This document shows, piece by piece, positions 1 through 7,169 of a stretch of DNA of 22,583 bases (its first letter is position 1; each line of letters starts with the position of its first letter). The position numbers and the translations under genes were made by a program. Under the pieces are notes generated by a model. The model did not search any database. It saw only the letters and a program-made list of their open reading frames with translations, and had not been told where the DNA came from. Source of the stretch: CAZFAP01 sp964516325. Its GTDB lineage: Bacteria > Auribacterota > JABMQX01. The stretch lies in the NCBI GenBank assembly GCA_964516325.1, contig CAZFAP010000071.1, forward strand, positions 1 to 22,583, given 5' to 3'.

Positions 1-258
1 CTGGATGGCCATTTTCCTCTTGCTAAATACACGCCTACTCAATACCACGACTGCTGGGGAATGTCAGGCAAATGGTTAGAAATATTTCGGTTATATTACA
101 TGCCTACATAAAGGACCCGAAAAAGCCCCCTAACTTCCCTCATCCCAATGGATTGCCAACGCATCACCGGGGTGAACTTCCGTCTCAAATCCGAGCCTGC
201 GTATGCTCGATTCCCTTCGCCTCGCAAGACTTGCCCTGTCAGCACCTCCACGTTTTGC

Positions 259-1464
259 TCACACGGCGTCGGCTTTGACGTCGTCGAAGGTGACCCTTTT
301 GCCGGTGCGGTAGGAGATGTTGGCCATGTGGCAGGCGGTGATGACCTGATGGCCGTACTCGATCGGGGAATTCGGCTGCTTCCGGCTGCGGACGCAATCG
401 AGCCAGTTCTTCATGTGGTCGCCGCCCTCGTTTTCCCAGGACTTGATCGGCTTGCTTGTGTCACCAAACTCTGAATGGATGTTGAACCTGCCCTCGGTTG
501 TCAGCGTCGCGTCGGTGCCGTACCAGACGCCTCTGTCGCTGTCGTGCCCGTTCAGCATCTCCGGCGTGAAGACGACGGAGAACTCGCCATAGTCAAAGAC
601 GGCGTGGACGACGTCCGGCGTTTCCCAGTGAGGCAGTTGATAAACGGCGCCGTTGGCGGCGACGGATTTCGGCCACTTGACGCTCATTATCCAATGCACC
701 AAGCCGATCTGGTGTGCGCCGAGGTCGGTCATGATTCCCCCCGCATAATCCCAGAACCATCGCCACGCGAAATAGCGGTGCGGCTCAAAAGGAACTTTTG
801 GGGCTTTTCCGAGGAATCTATCCCAATCAATTCCCTCGGCTTTGAAATCGGACGGAGGCGCGAAGGGGTCGCCCCTGGACCAGTTGCGGCAATCGCAGAC
901 GCGTATCCACCTCATTTTCCCGAACGTGCCGGCTTCAACTTCCTCTTTCACCCTTGCCCAGTGCGGGTCGGAGCGGTACTGGTTTCCAACCTGGACAATT
1001 CGGCCCGTCCGCTTGACGGCGGCGACCATCTCTTTTCCTTCGGCGATGGTATGGGAGAGGGGCTTCTCCATGTAAACGTCCTTGCCCGCCTCGACGGAGT
1101 CAATGAGTTGGTCGCGATGCAGGTGGTCGGGCGTGGCGAGGACGACGGCGTTCACGTCGCTGCGCTCGAGAAGTTGGCGATAGTCCACGTAGGTATCGGC
1201 GTCGCCGCCCGCGAGCTTTTTCGCCTGCTCAAGACGAAACGCAGCCACGTCGGATACTGCGGCGACTGTGACTCCCAACGTTTGCAGATGACGAATGTGC
1301 GACTGACCTCGTCCGCCGGCGCCAATCACTCCGACGACAATCCGGTCGTTGGCGCCCAAAGCCGACCCGACGAACGGCGCCCCGATGGAAGCGATAGTCG
1401 CTGCCGCGGCGCCCTTCGCCGATTTTTTCAAAAAATCTCGCCTTGTAATTGCTCGATTTGCCAT
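259..1464 (-). CDS. Tat-exported Gfo/Idh/MocA family oxidoreductase
   Basis: Predicted NAD(P)-dependent sugar or inositol dehydrogenase of the Gfo/Idh/MocA family, 401 aa. A twin-arginine signal is visible (RRDFLKK at residues 8-14, then an Ala-rich hydrophobic stretch to about 38), so the folded, cofactor-loaded enzyme is probably exported to the periplasm. The Rossmann nucleotide-binding loop is GVIGAGGRG (45-53), the family Lys lies in EKP (133-135), and the C-terminal domain carries GGIMTDLGAH (242-251), the usual G-G-x3-D-x-G-x-H signature. The ATG is well supported by AAGGAGGA about 8 nt upstream. Exported members of this family are abundant in polysaccharide-degrading Planctomycetota- and Bacteroidota-like bacteria; some related proteins (GH109) act as NAD-dependent glycosidases, so a glycosidase role is possible. 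Substrate cannot be read from sequence. It stands alone, 235 nt downstream of the radical SAM gene. Confidence 0.93.
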   Translation of the reverse strand: MANRAITRRDFLKKSAKGAAAATIASIGAPFVGSALGANDRIVVGVIGAGGRGQSHIRHLQTLGVTVAAVSDVAAFRLEQAKKLAGGDADTYVDYRQLLERSDVNAVVLATPDHLHRDQLIDSVEAGKDVYMEKPLSHTIAEGKEMVAAVKRTGRIVQVGNQYRSDPHWARVKEEVEAGTFGKMRWIRVCDCRNWSRGDPFAPPSDFKAEGIDWDRFLGKAPKVPFEPHRYFAWRWFWDYAGGIMTDLGAHQIGLVHWIMSVKWPKSVAANGAVYQLPHWETPDVVHAVFDYGEFSVVFTPEMLNGHDSDRGVWYGTDATLTTEGRFNIHSEFGDTSKPIKSWENEGGDHMKNWLDCVRSRKQPNSPIEYGHQVITACHMANISYRTGKRVTFDDVKADAV

Positions 1465-1600
1465 CGCCTGTTCCTCCTTGATACAAGCTTCGGTTGAAAG
1501 GGTCCGATCTCGACGGTTGCCTGGCTCTGACTACGGGCCATCGGATGTGCCAACCAGAGAGTTCACTGGCCACTTGGTCATCACGAAACGGTCTTTCCGA

Positions 1601-1626
1601 CAGGATAACAGGATGTACAGGATTGT
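1601..1626. repeat. Three near-tandem CAGGAT 8-9-mers
   Basis: Three consecutive units each begin CAGGAT (1601-1608, 1609-1617, 1618-1626) and differ only in the following 2-3 bases. They sit in the non-coding gap upstream of the Gfo/Idh/MocA gene. From memory, very similar CAGGATTAACAGGATT-like strings recur between genes in many unrelated environmental bacterial genomes and produce spurious ORFs. No transposase is associated with it here. Confidence 0.65.
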
Positions 1627-1699
1627 GAAGCAGAATGAGCGAGCTGGCGGTTGACCGGCCGACCCTGTCGGGATGAGCCGCAGGCACGTCATCAAACAA

Positions 1700-2701
1700 C
1701 TAGAGCATCTCATAAAACGGCGCCGGTCTCAACTCCGGAAATTCGCCCGTCGGGAGAAGATGCTTTCGCAGGTCCACGCAAAGATGGCATTTGCTGGTGT
1801 ACCCCTCCTCCAGTTCCCGGTATCCGTGTTTACCTTCGGCCAGCTTGAAAAGTCCGTATGGCCCTTTGATGACCAGAATTCCGATCAGGGCGGGAAACCG
1901 GGCTTTTTCGAAATCTTCCATAGTGCGCGGCAGCTCGCGCCAACTCCCGATGGAAAGGCCGCCGCAGAACCAGGAAATGTGATTTCCGTAGAGGTCGAAG
2001 TGAGAATGGTGAGGATACAGGATTTCCGTAACGCAGTTTTCGCCCTCGAATGCTTCGGCGGGGAAGCGCTTCGTGAGGTGACCCAATCGGTAGCTGGCTC
2101 TTCCGCCGCCGATCAGCCCGTATTCGTCCCAGAACATCTCACCGGCTCTTTTCGCGCCGTACCGCTCGATGTATGCGTCGAGTGGAACCGGTTTATCCGT
2201 GCTGAACGCTCCGATCTGGTCAATGCAATGAGGTAAATAGACGGTCGTGTTTTGTGAACCAAACACGTCGAACGCCGCCTTGATGCCAATTGCCACCCGG
2301 CTCAAAGGAATCGTCTCGCTCTGGAACGGGGAGCAACTGATTAATATGCTGCCCACGCCAGCGTTCTTCAACGTCGAGAATTTCTCTCTGACATCGTCCG
2401 GGTCAAGGCACCAAGAGGCGTTTGTCTCGACGAATTGCGGGACGCCCCTCTCTGCCACAATTTGTGCCGCCTGGATGAGAAAGTCGAAATCCAGGAACGG
2501 CTCGCCGCCGGTCAGGTGAACACGGAAGGGGTGATTCCAGACTTTCGTCGCAGCCACGGCCTCGCGGACCGCGTCGAGGCTCATCGTCTCTTTCCAGCCG
2601 GGTCCGCACGCGTAGAGGCAATGCTTGCACCTCGACTCGCAGCGATAGCTCAAGATGATGCCGAGGTCAAGGGGAGATAGGAGTTTCAGCATGCGCGACA
2701 C
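1700..2701 (-). CDS. Radical SAM protein with second C-terminal cysteine set
   Basis: Predicted radical S-adenosylmethionine enzyme, 333 aa. The SAM-binding [4Fe-4S] motif CxxxCxxC is at C21, C25 and C28, with GGEP at 65-68 matching the family's SAM-binding loop. Four further cysteines, C223, C246 and the pair C305/C308 (CHLC), have the look of an auxiliary cluster as in SPASM or twitch-domain enzymes that modify peptides or act as sulfatase maturases. The substrate is unknown; no precursor peptide gene is apparent nearby. The longest reading starts at GTG 2701; an ATG three codons in (2692) is equally possible since neither has a clear Shine-Dalgarno. It lies 169 nt downstream of proS on the same strand. 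A CCGAC-cct-GTCGG dyad at 1659-1671 follows the stop but lacks a U run. Confidence 0.88.
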   Translation of the reverse strand: MSRMLKLLSPLDLGIILSYRCESRCKHCLYACGPGWKETMSLDAVREAVAATKVWNHPFRVHLTGGEPFLDFDFLIQAAQIVAERGVPQFVETNASWCLDPDDVREKFSTLKNAGVGSILISCSPFQSETIPLSRVAIGIKAAFDVFGSQNTTVYLPHCIDQIGAFSTDKPVPLDAYIERYGAKRAGEMFWDEYGLIGGGRASYRLGHLTKRFPAEAFEGENCVTEILYPHHSHFDLYGNHISWFCGGLSIGSWRELPRTMEDFEKARFPALIGILVIKGPYGLFKLAEGKHGYRELEEGYTSKCHLCVDLRKHLLPTGEFPELRPAPFYEML

Positions 2702-2870
2702 GGTTCACCATCACTTGTGTAGGATGCCCCCGAAAAATTCCAGGCCTCAGCGTGAAATGCGGAGGCTTTCAAGCGGTCGCCGGAACGACTGCCTATCGCA
2801 CGACGATGTGGAGCGGAGAACCCGACGCGGACGGTCGCTCGGCTTCCCTATCCCTTACTCCAGCTCCGCC

Positions 2871-4307
2871 TCAGTAAGCTTTAGCGAAAAGGACCCTGCG
2901 GTTCGATTCGCTGCCGCAAAGGATGCAGCGCCCTTTCTCTTCGTTCGCGTCGAATGGAATGCAGCGGATTGTCGCTTTGGTCTTCTCTTTTATCGTCGCC
3001 TCGCAGTCGGCGTTCCCGCACCAATGCGACCGAGCGAAAAGGCCGGGCTCTTCCATCCTCGCGCAAAATTCGGCAAAGTCGTTAATATCGAGCGTGTTTT
3101 CGTCTCGGAACTTCTTGCACCTCTCGAAGAGGTTCTTCTGTATGTCGCCGAGAAGCTGCATGACTCTTGCCTTCAGCTCGCTTCGGCGGACGACCTCTTT
3201 TTTGCCCTCGTCCCTGCGGACGAGGACGACCTGATCGTTGTCCACGTCCCTCGGGCCGATTTCCATCCGCAGCGGGACGCCGCGAAGCTCCCATTCGTTG
3301 AACTTCCAGCCGGGGGTATATTGCTCTCTCTCGTCAACCGTCGCGTTGATCGTGGGCGGGTCATGAATCAGTTCCCTGCATTCCCTCACCGCTTTCATGA
3401 CCTTTTCTTGCGCCGCCGCATCCCGAAATATCGGGATAATCACGACGGTGATGGGAGCGATGCTCGGCGGCAGAATCAGCCCTTTATCGTCCCCGTGCGC
3501 CATCACCAACGCACCGACGAGGCGGGTGCTCACTCCCCAGCTCGTCTGCCAGACATATTCGAGCGAGCCTTCCTTCGTTTGATACGCCACGTTGAAGGCT
3601 TTTGAGAAATTCTGACCGAGGTTGTGCGATGTCCCCATCTGGAGGGCTTTCCTATCCTGCATCATCGCCTCAATCGCGTAGGTTCTTGCCGCTCCGGCGA
3701 ATTTTTCCGCGTCCGTCTTCGCTCCGTCGAAAACCGGGACGGCAAGGACGTTCTCGGCGAAATCCTTGTAGATTCCGAGGATTTTCAGGACTTCTTCCTC
3801 CGCCTCTTCGGCGGTGGCATGCGCCGTGTGCCCCTCCTGCCAGAGGAATTCGGTTGTCCTCAAAAACAACCTTGTCCTCATTTCCCAGCGAACGACGTTC
3901 CCCCACTGATTGATGAGGACGGGGAGGTCGCGCCACGAGCGAATCCACTTCGAGTACATGGCGTATATGATGGTCTCGGAAGTCGGGCGAACGTAGAGGT
4001 TCTCCTCGAGCTTCTTGCCGCCGCCGTGGGTGACGACGGCGCATTCCGGGGCGAATCCCTCGACGTGATCTGCCTCCTTTCTCAGGAAACTCTCCGGAAT
4101 GAACAGGGGGAAATAGGCGTTCTGGTGTCCGGAGTCTTTGATTTGCTTATCGAGCAGGCGTTGGATATTTTCCCAGATGGCATATCCGTATGGGCGGATT
4201 ACCATGCACCCCTTCACCGGCGAATAATCCGCCAGCTCCGCCCTCATCACAATATCGTTGTACCACTGCGAGAAATCTTCTGCTCGACTAGTTATTCCTT
4301 TCTCCAT
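2871..4307 (-). CDS. proS: Prolyl-tRNA synthetase, archaeal/eukaryotic type
   Basis: Cytoplasmic class II aminoacyl-tRNA synthetase that activates proline with ATP and charges tRNA-Pro, 478 aa. Visible signatures are RPTSE (107-111), the motif 2 region ending in EGHTAHAT (about 146-165), QMGTSHNLGQNFSKAF, and the motif 3 region WGVSTRLVGALVMAHGDD. The C-terminal part carries a zinc-binding-like cysteine set C430/C435/C461/C464 and the protein ends in Tyr, both hallmarks of the short archaeal/eukaryotic-type ProRS. The large editing insertion of the long bacterial type is absent, and the length fits the short class. The ATG has a strong GGAGGGAGG just upstream. It is 68 nt downstream of the HAD phosphatase gene, so co-transcription with purC and HAD is plausible. 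Confidence 0.97.
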   Translation of the reverse strand: MEKGITSRAEDFSQWYNDIVMRAELADYSPVKGCMVIRPYGYAIWENIQRLLDKQIKDSGHQNAYFPLFIPESFLRKEADHVEGFAPECAVVTHGGGKKLEENLYVRPTSETIIYAMYSKWIRSWRDLPVLINQWGNVVRWEMRTRLFLRTTEFLWQEGHTAHATAEEAEEEVLKILGIYKDFAENVLAVPVFDGAKTDAEKFAGAARTYAIEAMMQDRKALQMGTSHNLGQNFSKAFNVAYQTKEGSLEYVWQTSWGVSTRLVGALVMAHGDDKGLILPPSIAPITVVIIPIFRDAAAQEKVMKAVRECRELIHDPPTINATVDEREQYTPGWKFNEWELRGVPLRMEIGPRDVDNDQVVLVRRDEGKKEVVRRSELKARVMQLLGDIQKNLFERCKKFRDENTLDINDFAEFCARMEEPGLFARSHWCGNADCEATIKEKTKATIRCIPFDANEEKGRCILCGSESNRRVLFAKAY

Positions 4308-4375
4308 CCTCCCTCCTGTGTAGCCTGACTATCGCATTTCACGACAACGCCACGTGCTTTCGGGCGATGGCACGT

Positions 4376-5269
4376 TCAGTCAACCGAGCCGCAACCAGCT
4401 CGGAGCCAAAGTAGCTCAATCAGCTCCTCGGTGCCCGAGTTGCGGGGATGAGCTGTGACATAATCGGCGACGGCTTTGACCTCGTCGAGGGCGTTGGCGA
4501 CGGCGACTCCGAAGCCCGCCTCACGGACCATCTCGACATCGTTTGTGTCATCGCCGATGGCGACGATTTCTTCCACTCGGATGCCTCGGTGCTCCGCAAC
4601 CCATTTCAATGCCTTCCACTTCGAGGCGGTCGGGGCGGCAATCTCCAACGAGCAGCCTTTGTAGCGCACGTTTCGGACGATGACCGAACCGACTCTTCCG
4701 TTCATGGCGTCGCGGATTTTTTCCTCCGCAGTGAGAAGCACCGGATATGCGTGGAAGACATTGACCTGGGAGGCTGTTTCGGATTGAACCGCCGCCAAAT
4801 TCTCCACTACCCTGCCCATGTCTCTATTCATGGTGACGTATTCGGCGTGGTACTCGTTTCCCTCCGCGACGTCCACGTAGAAATCGCAATGCGGATATTC
4901 GTCAACGAGGAGAACGGCGGGCAGGTTCATCTCTTTCAGAAGACGAATGAGCGGCGGAAAATGCTGACGAGGAAAATAATCGGCATAGATGGTGCGCGCG
5001 GAGGCGATTTCTTTCACGACCGTTCCGTTATTGACGATGATCGGGCCGGAAAGGCCAAGCTGCCTCGCGTAACGGAGCGCCGCCGAAAACCTCCTTCCGC
5101 TGCACAGAACGACCTCAATACCCCTCGCCGGAAGCGCCGCGAGCTTCTCGGCAGTCCCTCGTTCGATCTTGCGCTGCTCGTTGAGGAGCGTGCCGTCAAT
5201 GTCGAGAGCGAGCATTCGATAACGTGAACGTGGCTCATGCTTTTTGATGTTAACCGCGTCGCAGCTCAC
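4376..5269 (-). CDS. Cof-type HAD family phosphatase
   Basis: Haloacid dehalogenase superfamily hydrolase of the Cof (IIB) type, 297 aa, expected to dephosphorylate small phosphometabolites in the cytoplasm. Motif I is DIDGT with nucleophile D23 and acid/base D25; motif II Ser is in CSGR (S57); Lys is K217; motif III is GDDTNDVEM with D240, D241 and D244. A cap domain of about 120 residues lies between motifs II and III. The GTG start overlaps the purC stop by 4 nt (GTGA), with AAAGGAG about 11 nt upstream, so translation is probably coupled to purC. An internal ATG at 5215, just before the catalytic domain, lacks a ribosome binding site. The substrate is unknown; the coupling hints at nucleotide, riboflavin or PLP-related phosphate esters, but that is inference. 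Confidence 0.93.
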   Translation of the reverse strand: MSCDAVNIKKHEPRSRYRMLALDIDGTLLNEQRKIERGTAEKLAALPARGIEVVLCSGRRFSAALRYARQLGLSGPIIVNNGTVVKEIASARTIYADYFPRQHFPPLIRLLKEMNLPAVLLVDEYPHCDFYVDVAEGNEYHAEYVTMNRDMGRVVENLAAVQSETASQVNVFHAYPVLLTAEEKIRDAMNGRVGSVIVRNVRYKGCSLEIAAPTASKWKALKWVAEHRGIRVEEIVAIGDDTNDVEMVREAGFGVAVANALDEVKAVADYVTAHPRNSGTEELIELLWLRAGCGSVD

Positions 5270-6162
5270 GCGAGCAACTGCTCCTTTCCGACGAGTGACC
5301 GGTAGGCTTCGAGGTATTTTTCGCGAGTCTTGACGATGATTTTTTGGGGAAGCTTTGGGACGGGCGGCTTTTTGTCCCAGTGAATGCTTTCGAGATAGTC
5401 CCGGACGAACTGTTTGTCGTAACTCTTCTGGGGACCGCCCGGTTTGTAGGTGTCCGCGGGCCAGAACCTCGACGAATCGGGGGTCAGAAGCTCGTCAATC
5501 AGGATGAGCTCCCCGTTAATCAGTCCGAATTCGAATTTGGTGTCCGCGATAATCACTCCCCGTTCCTTGCCGTATTCTTTGGCCTGCTCGTAGATAGCCA
5601 GGGAGGTCGCGGCGAGTTCTCCCGCCAGTTCCTCCCCGACCATCTCTTCGACGGCTTCCATACTGATGTTCTCGTCGTGTCCCTTTCGGGCTTTTGTGGC
5701 TGGGGTGAAAATTGGCTCAGGGAGCTCTGCGGATTCGACCAACCCTTTCGGCAGGTTAATGCCGCATACGGAACCTGTTTCTTTGTATTCCTTCCAACCC
5801 GACCCGGCGAGATAGCCGCGTGCGACGCATTCCACCTCGAGGACCTCCGCTTTCATGACGAGCATGAAGCGTCCTTCGATTTTCTTCCGCTGAGCCAGGA
5901 GTTCCGGTGGTAAGTCCTCAACCGAACAGGAGATGACGTGGTTAGGAATGATGTTTGCCGTGTGGTCGAACCAGAACGCGGACAATCCCGTCAGAATCTT
6001 GCCCTTGTCCGGGATGGGATTTGGGAGAACGCAGTCGAAGGCGGAGATTCGGTCTGTGGCGACAATCAGGAGGCGATCGTCGAGGTCGTAGATGTCCCTG
6101 ACCTTCCCGCTCTTGAACTTTTTGACGCCCTTCAGCGTGACCTTGCTAACACCCTGTTTCAT
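5266..6162 (-). CDS. purC: Phosphoribosylaminoimidazole-succinocarboxamide synthase
   Basis: SAICAR synthetase of de novo purine biosynthesis: joins CAIR and aspartate using ATP, in the cytoplasm. Family blocks in order are KSGKVRDIYDL, ATDRISAFDCVLPNPIPDKG, CVARGYLAGSGWKEY, FTPATKARKGHDENIS, IADTKFEFG and DELLTPDSSRFWP. At 298 aa it belongs to the long form of the family. The start at 6162 is chosen because AGGAA lies about 9 nt upstream and family homology begins there; the frame stays open to 6495 but that extra segment is low-complexity translation of a repeat. The stop overlaps the HAD phosphatase start. A candidate promoter (6338-6367) and a terminator-like hairpin (6222-6254) precede it. 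No other pur genes are in the window. Confidence 0.97.
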   Translation of the reverse strand: MKQGVSKVTLKGVKKFKSGKVRDIYDLDDRLLIVATDRISAFDCVLPNPIPDKGKILTGLSAFWFDHTANIIPNHVISCSVEDLPPELLAQRKKIEGRFMLVMKAEVLEVECVARGYLAGSGWKEYKETGSVCGINLPKGLVESAELPEPIFTPATKARKGHDENISMEAVEEMVGEELAGELAATSLAIYEQAKEYGKERGVIIADTKFEFGLINGELILIDELLTPDSSRFWPADTYKPGGPQKSYDKQFVRDYLESIHWDKKPPVPKLPQKIIVKTREKYLEAYRSLVGKEQLLA

Positions 6163-6221
6163 TTGGGAAGTTCCTTTTTTAGCGACTGTACGGAGCCCTT
6201 CGTTCCTGGCCCTGGCGGGTG

Positions 6222-6254
6222 AAAAAGCGACGCCGCGACCCCGCGACGCATCGC
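6222..6254 (-). terminator. Terminator/attenuator-like hairpin in purC leader
   Basis: Read on the minus strand this is GCGAUGC, a 2-nt bulge, CGCG, loop GGGU, CGCG, GCGUCGC, then UUUUU. That is 11 base pairs (one U-G) followed directly by a U5 tract, the form of an intrinsic terminator. It ends 59 nt before the purC ATG. A competing 5-bp hairpin with GAUA loop (6251-6264) uses part of the same 5' arm. The hairpin may attenuate purC, or may simply end a transcript from upstream. Confidence 0.5.
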
Positions 6255-6337
6255 TTATCAGCGACGGGCACAGGACGTTCAGGCGTGCGGGGCGCTGCCG
6301 CGGGCGTTCCTCATCGGCCTCCACCCGGGCCGAGGGT

Positions 6338-6367
6338 AGTGTAAGGGATGACGACGGAGACTGTAAA
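6338..6367 (-). promoter_or_regulatory. Candidate sigma70-like promoter for purC
   Basis: On the minus strand, TTTACA (6367-6362, 5/6 of the -35 consensus) is separated by 18 bp from TACACT (6343-6338, 4/6 of the -10 consensus). Transcription would start near 6331, giving a leader of about 165 nt that contains the attenuator-like hairpin. Found by eye; the -10 match is modest. Confidence 0.3.
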
Positions 6368-6452
6368 GAGCAAACCGCTGGGGGGACATAACGCTTCACC
6401 TTCGGGTAGCGGGGCGCGGCCCCAGATGGCAGAAGTGCAGGCTTCGTTGTGG

Positions 6453-6471
6453 CATGGGCATCTTGCCCATG
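6453..6471. repeat. Palindromic dispersed repeat CATGGGCA-tct-TGCCCATG
   Basis: Perfect 8-bp arms around a 3-nt loop. Its minus-strand translation reads HGQDAHAT. From memory, this peptide appears in many falsely annotated proteins of Planctomycetota, Verrucomicrobiota and related environmental genomes, reflecting a widespread intergenic REP-like palindrome. Only one copy is seen in this window, so its dispersal in this genome is inferred. Confidence 0.6.
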
Positions 6472-6631
6472 ATTTTCCCACGGGTCCCCCGCCAAGGGCG
6501 GGGCGGGATGCCACTTCTCTCCTGCTCTGCCTCCCCCCTGACGCTTCGTTGTCCGCCCGAGACTGAGGGATTACTGGGGGACCGGCTCCCTCGTCATGGC
6601 GGATGGCGCCTGAAGGCATTGGTCGAGAAGC

Positions 6632-6645
6632 CGGGCTGAAGCCCG
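6632..6645. repeat. CGGGCT-GA-AGCCCG palindrome
   Basis: Perfect 6-bp arms around a 2-nt centre. From memory, it resembles another dispersed intergenic palindrome whose spurious translation reads AGFSPA. It is 160 bp from the previous palindrome and may be part of the same composite repeat tract. Confidence 0.5.
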
Positions 6646-6914
6646 CTCGAAACCGTGCGGCGGGGACCGGCGCGTGGTCACCACTGGCTGAAGACGGTGG
6701 CGAAAAAAGGTGCCGGCTAAAAGGCGGCAGAGGCGCTCTGCTGTTCCATCCGGTCGTCCCAAGCACGAGAATCCTTAGTCACCCGGCACGGACCCGAGAC
6801 CCGCGGTGCGAGACGAGCCGACGAACCACTGAAGCACAGCCACCCCCCGCTTCGGCAGTAACAGTGCGTGCTTTAGTGGGGAGTGTCTTGAGAGGGTTCT
6901 CGGCGCTTGAGGGA

Positions 6915-6954
6915 AAGCGCTGCCAGTTCTTGCGAACGGACGGGTGCAGCGCTT
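6915..6954. repeat. 9-bp inverted repeat with 22-nt loop
   Basis: AAGCGCTGC (6915-6923) and GCAGCGCTT (6946-6954) are perfectly complementary. There is no U run on either side, so it is not a typical terminator. It lies about 215 bp downstream of the histidine kinase stop on the minus strand and could be a repeat element or an RNA 3' structure. Confidence 0.45.
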
Positions 6955-7169
6955 CTGCGAAAGGTCACTGATGAATGGCGGGCGTGCGCATAGAAAAAGC
7001 AGGGCATAGCAGGTTGCGGGGGAAAGGGTTGCGGCTACATGGGGAGGTTGCCACAGGTAGGAGCCTGCTATCCCCTGTTACTATCGTACTATGCGCGGCG
7101 GGGGAGGAAGCTTCATTCTTTTTCGACGATAGGTCTCGGCACAGACGGCGTGGGAGCAGCGGTAACTCG

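Larger units (their letters stand above)
6368..7169. other. Gene-free, repeat-bearing intergenic region
   Basis: About 0.8 kb between the purC promoter region and the end of the histidine kinase gene without a convincing gene. Frames that stay open here have no recognisable family, no good ribosome binding sites, and translate repeat sequence. The segment holds a 19-nt palindrome (6453-6471), a CGGGCT-GA-AGCCCG palindrome (6632-6645) and a 9-bp inverted repeat (6915-6954). I see no tRNA, known structured RNA or transposase. The part from about 6970 to 7169 shows nothing I can interpret. Confidence 0.6.

Noticed and set aside
1..258. Possible gene fragment at the left edge
   Set aside because: Short frames with no ribosome binding site or family match; I see no terminator, RNA gene or repeat in this stretch.
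475..1497. 340-codon plus-strand open frame opposite the oxidoreductase
   Set aside because: Shadow of the Gfo/Idh/MocA gene, whose Tat signal and Rossmann motif are unambiguous.
2655..3605. Long plus-strand open frame opposite proS
   Set aside because: It is antisense to a clear ProRS gene, has no family signature, and arises from the high G+C codon pattern.
6163..6495. N-terminal extension of PurC by 111 residues
   Set aside because: The extra residues are low-complexity, include the HGQDAHAT repeat translation and a leader terminator, while the ATG at 6162 has a good ribosome binding site and starts the family homology.
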